Assembly (NCBI GenBank): GCA_004380135.1
Contig: QXCR01000116.1
Coordinates: 29,838 to 93,837, forward strand
Reading direction: 5' to 3'
DNA from: Stemphylium vesicarium
Taxonomy: Eukaryota > Ascomycota > Dothideomycetes > Pleosporales > Pleosporaceae
Length of the DNA stretch: 64,000 bases
Shown here: in pieces, positions 32,314 to 43,271 of the stretch
Position numbering within the stretch: the first letter of the stretch is position 1
Layout of the letters: every line of letters starts with the position of its first letter
The notes under the pieces: generated by a model
Told to the model about the DNA's origin: nothing
Seen by the model: only the letters and a program-made list of their open reading frames with translations
The model's database searches: none
Translations under genes and position numbers: made by a program

Positions 32314-33171
32314 ATGGTGAAATTCTACTCCTCCACCGAAACCTACTCATACCCATTCCCCGCTGTCTCACTTGCCTACTTCCTCCGCTACCCAAACCCC
32401 TACTCCACGCACGTGCTCTCCACCGACACGATAGCACGCAGCTACGACCCGGATACGCAACGCCTAACGACCATACGCCTCCACCTGAAGCGCTCCAAAC
32501 TCCCCTCTGCGGTCCTCAAGCTAGTTCCCCGCTCGCTGCTCGGCGCCTCAGCAGGCGGAGACACACAGTCGTACATATTGGAAAAGTCAGTGGTGGACAT
32601 CAAGGAAGGATGGATGGACACCGAGTCACGGAACCTAGAGTGGACGGGTGTGCTATCTGTGATTGAGAGGCAGAAGTTTCAGCGTCCCTCGCCGCTGGTA
32701 CCTGGTGACGCGAACGTCTGGCAGGGCATGGAAGGCGCCGCCCAGCGCCACGGCTTCATCAACTTCAGCGGCGGCAGCAAGGGCCCTGCCGCAAAAGTCG
32801 AAGATGCAGGCGAAACCACCGACGTCACCAGCTCTGTGACACTCCACAGCCATATCGGCGAGACATGGAAGAAGAAGCGCGAGGCCGCCCGGGAAGGCGC
32901 CGCCGCTCCCGAAGCCGAGGACCAACAGCCGCAGAAAATGGGCTTCCTGCGCAGCTGGGGCACCGCGACGCTGCAGCGCAATATCGAGAAAATCGGCCTC
33001 ACGCGCGCTCAGCGCAGCCAGCCTAATGCGCGCGAGGGCATGAAGGTGGTACTAGAGCGGATGCGTGAGGGTGGCCTTGTCGGTGTCCTGGAGGGTATGC
33101 GACGGGATCGCGAGGCTATACTTGCGGGACGCCCGCTTGCTACGCCTGGGGCTGCGAAGACAGAGGAGTAG
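32314..33171 (+). CDS. PRELI/MSF1 domain protein, Ups1-like phospholipid transfer protein
   Basis: One exon, 285 residues. The N-terminal half is the PRELI/MSF1 domain: FPAVSLAYFLRYPNPYSTHVLSTDTI and, later, LEKSVVDIKEGWMDTESRNLEW with LSVIERQKF. Ups1-type proteins carry phosphatidic acid between mitochondrial membranes, with Mdm35 as partner, and so feed cardiolipin synthesis. The fungal domain is usually about 175 residues. Here the domain is followed by some 110 extra residues that are Ala/Glu-rich and end in helical LTRAQRSQPNAREGMKVVLERM. The YPNPYSTHVLSTD segment is closer to Ups1 than to Ups2/Ups3. The ATG lies directly after the 10-bp repeat array. Confidence 0.88.
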   Translation: MVKFYSSTETYSYPFPAVSLAYFLRYPNPYSTHVLSTDTIARSYDPDTQRLTTIRLHLKRSKLPSAVLKLVPRSLLGASAGGDTQSYILEKSVVDIKEGWMDTESRNLEWTGVLSVIERQKFQRPSPLVPGDANVWQGMEGAAQRHGFINFSGGSKGPAAKVEDAGETTDVTSSVTLHSHIGETWKKKREAAREGAAAPEAEDQQPQKMGFLRSWGTATLQRNIEKIGLTRAQRSQPNAREGMKVVLERMREGGLVGVLEGMRRDREAILAGRPLATPGAAKTEE

Positions 33172-33971
33172 GAATGCTGATTATTAAACGAAAAGAAAAG
33201 GATAACGGGGTGTATTGGTGTTTTATTTCATGGTGAACGGAAGGATGAAAGTTATGGGATTCTTCAGCGTTGGCGTAACGGGTCTCTCCCTTCTTTTATC
33301 TCCTTTTCTCTTCGCTTTCGCCCTTCTCTCCGTTTGGAGTCCTGTTTTACTATCGTCCTTTCTTTTTCTCTTTATTCACCCTGTTTTCATTTGAGATGAT
33401 GACGATGATTATCGTAGTGACGAGTTCGTATATTTGTGTGCATACACGTGTATGACGCTTTTTCAGGATGCAATGACAAAAGTTATACAATGCGAGTTCG
33501 TACACATCTGTTTGATTTACATCAAGTTTTCGCCAAGCCAGCCTACCCACAGTTCACCGTCGTTCCGCAGAGCATGTTCTCCGGGGTATCATATCAGAAT
33601 TCAACGAAACACAAAAACACTCTTCCCCTATGCACTTATCCACATCTCATCTGCATCACATCCCCCGCCCAAACACCAAACCATAGACTCCGATGCCCCT
33701 CCCAGACAGCAGCGCGCCTGCGCAGTAGACTCGACGCGCAAATCGGCACATCAAAGCGTAGATCAGGAAAAGATGAGCTCAATCATCCCTGCAAACCCAT
33801 CATCATCTCCCCAAGTGCAGAGGGAAAGGGAGGGGGAGAGAGGGGGAATCGTATCGCAGTCGATGCACATCACCAATGATGACATGATTGACAGGACCCT
33901 CTGCTCACTGCTCACCCTAGCAAAGGCAGTCCAGAGCAGGCCATGGCCTTGTATGGTCAGCCTTGCCAAGC
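33172..33971. other. Intergenic, 800 bp
   Basis: 3' flank of the PRELI gene. From 33290 to 33370 the plus strand is very T/C-rich. A plus-strand frame at 33434-34156 overlaps this and the next entry but is not convincing. Confidence 0.4.
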
Positions 33972-34349
33972 CTAGCGGTACATGCCGCGAGACCAGCCAC
34001 AAAGTTCGGAGAAGGATAGCGAGGATGAGGTTTCGTCGTATGAGTAGGAGGAACTCTTTTGATGGTGTGAAGGCTGCGATAGCTGTGACCTTGTGGGCTG
34101 TTGTTTTGATTGTAGCAGTGGCTGTGACGTTGCTGCCGTTGAGGTATCTGCCGTGATTGGTGGTGACGTTGAAAGTATTGAGAAGATGGAAGAGTTGGAA
34201 GAGGATTCCATCGAAGACTGCGATGAAGCGTCCGGTAGAACGTACATCTCATACGCGTCTTGTTGGTTGGGCGATGGGTGTCTTTCTGGCCCGAACCTTT
34301 CTTGGATGATTCGCTGCGGAAAACTTAGCAAATAAGTGATTTGAAACAT
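33972..34349 (-). CDS. Hypothetical small Ser-rich protein
   Basis: A 125-residue frame from ATG 34349. After a short hydrophobic start it is rich in Ser, Thr and Gln, contains EMYVLPDASSQSSMESSS, and ends with the more structured SSLSFSELCGWSRGMYR. The ending reads like a conserved motif, but I do not recognise it. The opposite strand carries a competing frame (33434-34156) whose end has a hydrophobic segment. I prefer the minus frame for its normal ATG and composition, weakly. Confidence 0.35.
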   Translation of the reverse strand: MFQITYLLSFPQRIIQERFGPERHPSPNQQDAYEMYVLPDASSQSSMESSSNSSIFSILSTSPPITADTSTAATSQPLLQSKQQPTRSQLSQPSHHQKSSSYSYDETSSSLSFSELCGWSRGMYR

Positions 34350-36488
34350 GATTGTTGTTCCATCATTATGTTCGGAGCAGCATTGCGCTTTTTCTACAAT
34401 GACCCGCTCTCCAAGAAATGGTAACAGCAGATTCCAGTCGGTATGGAAAGCTAACGCTGGCGGGAGGTTTCGTAGCGGATGTAGTATGGGTTAATGTGCT
34501 AGTGTCCATCATCCGTCTAGCTATGCCATTTATCTGTCCAAGCCAGCACTTGCACACGTTGTTAGAATTCATAGCGTTGGCCCTCCCGCTCCCGTTGGTC
34601 GTGTGACGCTGTGGAATGTAGCAAGCTAGCAGTAACTGTATAGTCCCTACGGGCGGGGTCGGGCGAACGACGTGATCCTATCAATCCCGTTACAAGCTCG
34701 TTGATCCGATCGCAGGAGCATCCGAGTAGACTAGCTCAACGTGCAAAATTTCATTCGGGATTCTTAGCCTGTTCAAAGGCGGAGGCTGCGATACCTTGGG
34801 GTTCGAATCGACGTGCGCAGTATGAGAAGATATGTTGCAGTCGTTCATGAAGTACGTTGCTTGATTCATCTGACATACTGGGTTTCGATGCAAGCTCCCG
34901 CTCCTCACGCGGAGGAGGGGTTATCAAGGCACGACAGCTGTCTTTCCTTCTTTGCCATATCTCACACCTACCTCGAGGCATGTTGTACCATCCGAGAACC
35001 GGGAGTGATGCACCCGTATCGAGTCGGTCGGAACATGTTCCACCAAGGGAAAGCTAGGGAGTACCCGTTCCGTACTGAACATACACAAGTCGTACACCGC
35101 GACGTCGGTGGCTTCCTAAATGATGGTCTTTCCATCATGTTTGCGGACTACCCTAGCGACACCGCGATGCGACCTGAGCGAATGATCTTGGGCGCCATGC
35201 ACACTGTAAAAAAGAATGCGGGGTGCAGCCAATCCCACAATGAAGAGGGAAAGCGCATCCGCATCCCCATTGTGTTTCGGTGCCTCAAGGTAAGCCACAG
35301 TTGCTAATGAACTAGACGCGTCTTGTTTTGGGGTGCTTTCCTCTTCAGAGCGCACAAGACTGAGAGATTTGTTCTGAGATGAAGGAAATCGCGCAAGATT
35401 CAAGGCGGAGACTGATCACTGTGCTTTGTATGGCGACGCTATAGACATTGGGCACACTTCGTAGCAGCATAGTAGGCTTATCAGATCCGAAAGTTGTCTT
35501 GGCTGATTGATTGTGATCGAATTCGGGTATTGCAGTGATGTTTCGCACGACGGACCAAGATGAGCAGCGATGCTTGTCGATGGCCATCTGAGGCCTTTGT
35601 GGGATTCGGACACCGGCAGATAGCTTCGGGGGGCAGACCAGTAGACAGTCTAAAAGTAACGTGAGCATGCGGTCGCATGCTTCATATCGTTGCACTAAAT
35701 TTGCAGAATGTCATGACGTCCCGGCAGGTTGCTGATTTGACGTTCTCGAGCGCATGTGTTGATGAGTGGTGTCACTTCCGAACGGCTGATGTGCAACCTT
35801 ATGCATGGGGAGACGGGTCTGAGCGGATTGCCTTCTCCATGAGTGCACTCTGATATGTGTACTCATCTCCGTCGCAGATCGAAATGGCTTTCCGGATCGG
35901 AAAGCGCGACGCCGCTACTGCTTGTGTTAGGGGAAGGTCCCTAGACATGTTTAGCAATCGGCGCATCCATCCCGCTAGTATTGTGAGCTAGGCTGCCAGT
36001 AAGTGGCCATGGTACTTGGCTCAGGGGAGCCGAATCAACACGGAGTCGGCTTCTCTGGGCCCGGTGTTCGCATGCTCATCTATGGGATGGCGACTTGGAA
36101 GAAAGCCGGTTCGACACAATGACGTCAGAAAGTTTCTGGGCCGGCCTAAGCACACACGGAGCGGAAAATCGATCAAGTAGTCCCGGAAGCGGTTCTTCTT
36201 GCTGAGAGTACACGTCCTAGCCATACTTCGGCTGCGAGGAGAGTAGGACGTAATGTTCATGCTGGAGATAGGCGCTATGACGGACAGCGCTGAGAGATGC
36301 TCCGAGCCATGACTAGCCACTATACCGAGTACTGCGTGTATGTGCAGGCGTCAGCTGGGTCATGTGCGGATGGAAAGTGTGGTAGGTGAGTCGGGGAAGA
36401 ATGACGATGTTTTGTTGCGGTGCACGGGCGCCGACCCCGCGGAGTTCGGGCGTCAACACCATCAAGTCGGCATTGAGAACGCGTCAAC
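34350..36488. other. Long intergenic, 2139 bp
   Basis: The longest gene-poor stretch of the window. Only scattered frames under 165 codons without family features; none shows matching splice sites that would join them. No tRNA was found: the GGTTCGAATC at 34800 lacks a pairing T-stem. The right end is the GCP3 promoter. Confidence 0.45.
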
Positions 36489-39267
36489 ATGGCTACATTC
36501 CACCGCGACCGCGTCGAACACGCGTTGAATGAACTGCTGGTACGCATCGTGCCCGAAGACCCCAACGATGATGAAGAAGTCGCCAACCAGCGCTTCGAAG
36601 ACGCCTTTGACTTTGCCATTGACGAGCTCACATCGGCCGGGGATCCTTCGCTCGTCCCCGATGTCCACCATATCGCTAGCCTAATCGACCGGAAGGGTGA
36701 GACGAAATTTATGCTATTCCTCGCATATAGCTGACTGACACCTCCCAGTCTCCGGCCCGCGAAATGACCAGCACAAGAGTGCTCGCCTGCACAACCTCCT
36801 CTCACGCCTCGAGACGCAGACCGTCTTGGACCAGAAATGGCGCATGCTATACTTTCTCTACAACTTGTCGGAGAATGGCGAACCACCCAATGAGCCGCCT
36901 CCAGCGCAAGACGCCCGCAACTTTCCCCGCGAGCCTACCACGCCTTCCAAACGCGCCTCTGCCCATGCCTTCCAAGATGCCTTCGCAAAGCCCGGTCTCG
37001 CCCAGATTCCCGTTAATGCTGGCTCACCTAAGGCAGCAGCACGTCCACCGCCCATACCAGAGAAGCCTGAGAAGCGACGCGATAGACGCTCTCAGGACAC
37101 TAGCAAGGAGCAGGCGGCGAATGGAGCCAATGCAGACAAGACAGACATGGGCCCATCCGAGCCGACATTGCTGCGCGAACTTCCCTTCACCCTGCAGGGC
37201 TACTCCTCCACCAATCTTGCGTTTCCATCCTCAAAGGCCCTCAAGCTACCACCCAGCCTGCCCGTACCAATCATCAGTCTTCTGCATACACTCGCTGAGC
37301 CGGCCATATTGTACAAAGGACTAGCTGAGTTCGTCGAGGCAAGCGATGGAGGTCTGATAGAACAGAGTTTCCGCGCTGCTCTCGCCAAGGAGCTGAGGGC
37401 GTACCTGGGTCTGGTTGCCACACTCGAAGGCCAGATCAAGAGGGCTTTGGCACAGTTGGGCGAGGGCTCGGCGCATCAGGGTGTGAGCAAGGCCGGAGTG
37501 ACTCTCAAGCGATGCGTTATATGGATACGAGAGCCAACCATGGGCTTGCGATTGATGAGCTTGATGGTGGAAGAGTCCAAGAGCAAGAAAGGCGGCGAGC
37601 TCATCGCCCTCATCCACTCCTTCTCCCTCAACCACGGAGATCCCTACGTCATGAACTTCGCCGAGCGTCTACTTTCTGACGTCACGCGCCCATTCTACGA
37701 CATGCTCAGGCAATGGGTCTACGACGGCGAGCTTGCCGACCCATACGGAGAGTTCTTCGTGTCCGAGCAGAGCGAAGACGAGATAATCGAGACCAACGGG
37801 AATGAGGGCAAGGGTGGTGCTACAAGCGTATGGGAAGACAAATACAGGCTGAATGATAGAATGGTTCCTACCATTGTTACCGAAGACTTCGCCAAGAAGG
37901 TCTTCCTAATTGGCAAGACCCTGAACTTCATTCGGTATGGCTGTGGTGACGCGGCGTGGGTGGACACATATTCCAAGGAAGCCTCCAAAGAGCTACAGTA
38001 CGGCGACACCGCGAACCTAGAGCGATCTATCGGGGATGCGTACAAGACAACCATGGCCCGACTCATCGACCTCATGGCAAACAAGTTCAAGCTGTTCGAT
38101 CATTTACAAGCACTGAAGCAGTACATGCTGCTCGGCGCGGGCGACTTCATCGCCGTCCTCATGGAATCGCTGTCGTCCAACCTTGACCGCCCAGCCAATA
38201 CCCAGTACCGCCATACCCTTACTGCTCAACTCGAACACGCAGTTAGAAACTCCAACGCTCAATTTGACACGTCAGATGTTCTTCGTCGACTTGACTCGCG
38301 CATGCTGGAACTCTCTCATGGAGAAATCGGGTGGGATGTCTTCACGCTTGAGTACAAGATCGACGCTCCGGTCGACGTCATTGTGACTCCTTTCGGCTCA
38401 AAGCAATACCTCAAGGTCTTCAACTTCCTATGGCGTGTCAAGCGTGTCGAGTTTGCACTCGGATCCACATGGCGTCGTTGCATGACAGGTGCTCGTGGTG
38501 TCTTGAGTACCGTATCTGACAAGATGGGCTCAGATTGGAAGAAGGCCCGCTGTGCGATGGCCGAGATGGTTCACTTCGTCAACCAACTCCAGCACTACAT
38601 CCTTTTCGAAGTCATTGAGTCATCCTGGATCGATCTGCAGAGAGCGCTCAACAAGCCAGAAAGCACCCTCGACGACATGATCGAAGCGCATGCGAAGTAT
38701 CTCAACAACATCACTAGAAAAGGCCTTCTCGGAAGCTCTAGCATCGACTTCACTGGCCAACTACATGAGCTGCTCAAGACCATGCTGGCATACAAGGACG
38801 CGGTGGATGGCTTATATTCTTGCTCAGTTGCCGAGTTTACGAGACGACAGGAACAAGCTGCAAAGATTGAGACACGTACTGCAGCCGGGCGATGGGGTCT
38901 TTCTGAAAAGGACTCCCGTGGCACCGACTCACCAGGCCCCTTTGCGCGATCGCGCGCCGCTTCCACCAACCAAGACCCTGACTCGCCTTTCCCGCCTCCC
39001 CTCCTGAACATTGGCATGACAGGCTCCGCCGAAGACGATGTGCTGCCAGCGCTGCAGAAACGCCTGAGCCATCTAACGGAAGACTTCCGGGCCCGCATCA
39101 GCATATTACTCGGCGATTTAGTGCACTCGCCCGACGGCGAGCTGAAGATGCTGGCTGTTAACATCAACTTCAACGACGTATACAAGCCGGAGCGGAGACG
39201 AAGAAAGGGTTCCCAAAAGAGCGCGAAGGAAAAGGAGACCCCGAAAGTTGCCCAGGTTGCAGCATAA
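36489..39267 (+). CDS. Gamma-tubulin complex component 3 (GCP3/Spc98 family)
   Basis: Exons 36489-36696 and 36749-39267 (52-bp intron, GTGAGA...CCCAG) give 908 residues. The protein is a core part of the gamma-tubulin complex that nucleates microtubules at spindle pole bodies. The N-terminal GRIP1 region has LLRELPFTLQGYSSTNLAF and HGDPYVMNFAERLLSDVTRPFYDML, and it includes the LRQWVYDGELADPYGEFF element typical of GCP2/GCP3. The C-terminal GRIP2 region has FALGSTWRRCM, HFVNQLQHYILFEVIESSW and AHAKYLNNITRKGLL. EIGWDVFTLEYKIDAPVDVI precedes VTPFGSKQYLKVFNFLWRVKR. Length and order are normal. A Pro-rich linker lies around residues 95-160. Confidence 0.95.
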
Positions 39268-39586
39268 GGATCAATCTGTTAAGCGGCGTTTAGTTTGATA
39301 TTGATACCCTGTGTACTACGCCAGGAAGACGCCGTTTTGTGCGTCTTAAAATCCGTAATTCCATCTGGCATACTTGGATTGATACTCTCCATCTCATAAC
39401 AGTAGACGTTGATTGTTGACTATCCCTTTTCGCAAGCTCACACGTCCAGTGATGCAGACGAAGTAAATCAAGGTGTATTATGTCCAGAAAGAAGATTTTG
39501 ATCGCGACCAAAGGCGATTCAACGCCAGCAGCATGATGTAGTATTGCTCTACCTAACCAACCTTGTCATTCTCTATTATCAATACC
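39268..39586. other. Convergent intergenic, 319 bp
   Basis: 3' ends of GCP3 and of the Cys-rich small protein. No other feature was seen. Confidence 0.4.
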
Positions 39587-40051
39587 TCAAATCCCACAAG
39601 TGTACGAGTACCTCTTGCCAACAGTCTCCTCAGGGCACGCCTCGCATTTCTTCTCCGAATCTATACCCTGATGCCAGGTCCCACACGTGTCATGGAACCA
39701 ACCAGTATCGTCATAGCCCAGAGCCTGCCTCTCGCCGAGAGAGTCTTCTACCAGGCTCTTCTGTTCCGGGAGGAAGATGCGAACAGCCCAGCAGCGCACG
39801 CACCTGGCGTGCGTGCATCGGCGGCCATCACACTTGTCATCGAGCGACGGGTTCGCTCCATCCTCGTTGCAATGCCCAGGTGCGGATCCGCAGATCCAGC
39901 CTTTGCGAAGTCGAGCAAATGTACGTTCCTTCTGTTTTTTGTCTGCTTTCGCGTCGCTGGCTGCGAGGTTAGTGGCACTGTCTTCCTTTGGCGGTTCCTC
40001 TCGTAGGCCTTGGAGGGGCTTGGATGGCAGTCTGGCGGGTTTCTTGGACAT
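39587..40051 (-). CDS. Hypothetical small Cys-rich protein (zinc-finger-like)
   Basis: One exon, 154 residues from ATG 40051; the frame upstream has no earlier ATG. The N-terminus is basic and disordered (MSKKPARLPSKPLQGLREE). The middle has GWICGSAPGHC...DDKCDGRRCTHARCVRC and the end WFHDTCGTWHQGIDSEKKCEAC. Pairs of CxxC-like spacing with nearby His and a GWxC start suggest RanBP2-like zinc ribbons. There is no signal peptide, so it is probably intracellular. I recognise no named family. Confidence 0.55.
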   Translation of the reverse strand: MSKKPARLPSKPLQGLREEPPKEDSATNLAASDAKADKKQKERTFARLRKGWICGSAPGHCNEDGANPSLDDKCDGRRCTHARCVRCWAVRIFLPEQKSLVEDSLGERQALGYDDTGWFHDTCGTWHQGIDSEKKCEACPEETVGKRYSYTCGI

Positions 40052-40974
40052 GAGGGATATCAAGGGCAATGCGCGTTGCGATGGATGGCAGGATGTACAA
40101 GGGTTTTCCTGGTATTCATCTTATAGCTACCTTCGCTCTTGCTTGCCGGTATATCATCTGTGAAGGCATCGTGGGTAAGTGGTACTAGCACTTGACGTGG
40201 TCATGAATCACTGTTAATGTGATTGCTTGCTCGCTCATGGAGGAAACAATTCAGCATACATGTGGCCTTTCTTGTGGGTTCTGGGACAGTGCTTGACAAG
40301 CGGTATTGGCTTTTACCGGCACATGTTCACGTTGATGTGACCGTGGTGATCGGCTTCTATATGTTGGTGATAGTTTGGGTCTGCGGCTTGACTCTTCGTC
40401 TTTTCTGTGAATCTATTCATCAGGCACATGTTCAGTGATTCTGTAACAAAGCCAAAGGACAAGAATGACATTAAACATGAGCAAAAGTCAATCTGGGAGA
40501 TATTTCTGTTTTTCCAAAGGCAAATCAAATGCAACAAAAGAAAATGCGCATCTAAATCTACGGGAGGTGTATTTTTCTGTGCTCTCTAATTACAGAATAT
40601 GGATCTGTGTCGTTTCGATGCTTCGGAGAAAGATCACACACTCTGGTTAGGTCACATCAGTTTAGAAAAAAAGCCAGCACCATGACGAGTACAACAGTCG
40701 TGAAGTAAAAGTTAAAGAACGTTACGCGCCAAGCCTGCACTGTAAACTCGTGATGGCCTCGTGGAAGGGCAGCAAACAAATTCGCTGTGGTGTAACCCGA
40801 CTAAACCGAACATTCATTTGGTGTGGCTCTGAACTTGGACGGTCGGGGAGTGTAAGGGGCCCGTGTAACGCCATCCGGGCTGTTGAGACCTCATCATAAA
40901 CGAGCAGCTTACCCTTTCCTTCTCAAACTCGCCACGACACTCTTTCTCCAACGTACAAAGCAAAAGGACGAACA
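40052..40974. other. Divergent intergenic, 923 bp
   Basis: Upstream of both the Cys-rich protein gene and the DUF6594 gene. It is AT-rich from 40430 to 40700, and no gene was seen. Confidence 0.4.
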
Positions 40975-42008
40975 ATGCTGGAGAAGGCTTTGTGTTCCGC
41001 CAAAGGTCGAGACGAAGAAAGTGTGCCTCCCTTGCGGGCTTGGGAAGAGTATCCTGTCGGGTATCCTCGGCTCGCTGAACGCATTGCTTTCAAACCAGAA
41101 ACCGGAATCTATCGACGCTTCGATGCGCTCAACGCGCGTCGCGTCTTATATCTCCAGTCCGAGTTATGTACACTGGAGCAGGAGCTGCGTCTGGCCGAGA
41201 AGCAAGACAACAAGAGTAGGAAAGGTCACCAGTCCCAGTACGCGCTCGATTACCAGTGTATGGTGGAAGATCAAGATGGGCAGGAATCCCGACAGATGAA
41301 GCTGCTTGAGCGGATGAACGAGAAGCTTGACAGATACAGTGAGTTTGCAACGGCCCAGACACTAATGAAAATACTGAGATGTGATGTTCAAGACCAAGCT
41401 CTTATCCAAGTGTCTACTCTGCACAAGATCAAAGCGCCGGATCGCTTTGACTTGCACAACATGCAGAAATTTCTACGGAGCGGCGAGATGGGTCCTACGC
41501 ACATGGACGGGATTGACGTGAAAACATGGGGTAAACCAGAAAATCCAGACAACCATCCGCCAGATATCATCGGAGTTCATCCGCGCCACGTCGAGGATAA
41601 GTTCTCCCGTGTCGTTTCGGAACACGCTATATACCTCTTTAAGTATGGCCTGGGCCTCATCACGAAAGGAAACAAAGATGTCGGACGTAAGGTGTACTAT
41701 GATACCACGGTGATCAAGATTACGCTTTGGTTCAGCTCAATGATCGCTGCCGTGCTACCCATAGCATCCATTCTGGTCTTAATTCAGCTCAACTCGCTTA
41801 AGGCAAAGCTATGCACGATTGCGGCGTTCAACGTGTGCATGAGCTTTTGTTTGACCTTTATCGCCAACGCAAAGCGGGCTGAGGTATTTGCGGTGACATC
41901 AGCGTATGTAGAAATTGCTTACAGGCATGGCAGTCTGCTAACAAGTCTAGATTTGCTGCTGTGCTGGTGGTTTTCGTCAGCACAGATCGCGGTACATCTG
42001 ATAGCTGA
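40975..42008 (+). CDS. DUF6594 family membrane protein
   Basis: Exons 40975-41903 and 41951-42008 give 328 residues. The first exon can be read through the intron to a stop at 42015. However, the 47-bp intron (GTATGT...GCTAAC...CTAG) restores the family's hydrophobic ending, AFAAVLVVFVSTD. The N-terminal motif GYPRLAERIAF...IYRRFDALNARRVLYLQSELCTLEQEL is typical of DUF6594. A coiled helical region (residues 60-120) and three C-terminal hydrophobic helices (about 250-325, with NAKRAEVFAVTSA before the last) complete it. The family is common in filamentous ascomycetes and has no settled function. The product is probably an integral membrane protein. Confidence 0.85.
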
Positions 42009-43271
42009 GAGGTAGCTGCATGGGGTGCATGAGCTGGAGGGTGAGTTCTTGGTTGAACGAGCTGTTCAGATGTTTGGGCTAAGATGAAGACATTGTTCAA
42101 ACGAATCGGTAGAGCTGATGTCCGAATGCCAGTCGGCGAGCGACTTCGGACGTGGCCGTTGTGTCCTTCCCGGATGAATGGAAGCGTTGTCAAAGTTAAG
42201 ACAGATTTTATGTGATGGCGTCCTGGTAATTTTGTGTAGACATAGCGATGAACGTGTGGATCAGCGCATGTCGAGGGAGGAAAAACTACCGCGTAACGAC
42301 ACTTGCCTCCAGCATCCGACACTTCCATGCCAAGACACTAGTGGAGCTAAGCCTCCGCGTGTTCCTTTCATACTACGCGACAACCTCACGCCCGTCCTCT
42401 CAGCCCTAACATCGTCATCAAGTAGCACAACAGCGATCAGCTTCTCGCCTATCTTGTGGGAGGCCTCGCGGCGAAACATCTGTAGGGAAGTCAGAATCTT
42501 GAGTCGAACAAGCCGCCAGGCTGACGCGGATGAAATGTAATCCGAAATCTAATCTCCACGACGATGATGACATACGGCACAACGGCCCTGTCACTTTCTA
42601 GTCTCGTCGATGGATCATACCCCAAACGTGCGCTTGGAAACCCTCCGCATGGCTAAGACCCTAGGAAAACCCCAAGCACAACCCCGCAATCTGGCCAGTC
42701 CGCCGCTGCATGCCCAGAAATGCTGAGCATCGAGATGCTCGAAGTCGTGATTGGCTCTCACTCACCCCGTTCGCCATCTTCCTGGGTACATTTACGTTTC
42801 GGAAAACCCTGGCCTCTCGGCGTGACTAGTGTTCTGCACCGTCTGACAGCGACGGGCGTGGCGGAGGTATTTGGCACCAGGAGCAATTCCCTATCTCGGA
42901 GAGGCCTCCATGCCCGAGGCTCATACCCCCGACTTCGATGCTTTCGGGGTCTTGGTATAGATCTATTGAGCCCCTGTTCTGCGAGCATGTCGTCCGAAAC
43001 GTTTGCCGATGACGACGCGCAGGTTTTCCGTCATTGCTTCATTGGCTGACACTGTCCATGAAGGCATGGAACGCACGGCACGCAGAGCAAAAAGCTTCGA
43101 AGACTTGGGAGGGTAATACCAGGATTTGAGTATGGTAAACGCCTCGGCTCGTATCGTCACTGCTGTAATATAAGTGTGTGGGGTATGGACCCCAGAATCT
43201 CCTTGCGTCGATCGTTTCAACTCCTCTCAGCCTTTGATCCTACGTCAACTTGAACGAACTATTCACCCAAG
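42009..43271. other. Intergenic, 1263 bp
   Basis: No gene-like frame. Near the right end, AATATAAG around 43166 is a TATA-box candidate, about 100 bp before the MFS start codon. Confidence 0.4.

Noticed and set aside
33434..34156. Plus-strand frame of 240 codons with a hydrophobic end
   Set aside because: Low-complexity composition with a long run through non-coding-like sequence; the opposing 125-codon frame has a better start and ending, though neither is secure.
34780..34820. Possible tRNA T-loop (GGTTCGAATC)
   Set aside because: The bases flanking the loop cannot form a T-stem and no acceptor or anticodon arm is present nearby.
38595..39185. Minus-strand frame of 196 codons
   Set aside because: Antisense to the GCP3 C-terminal region.
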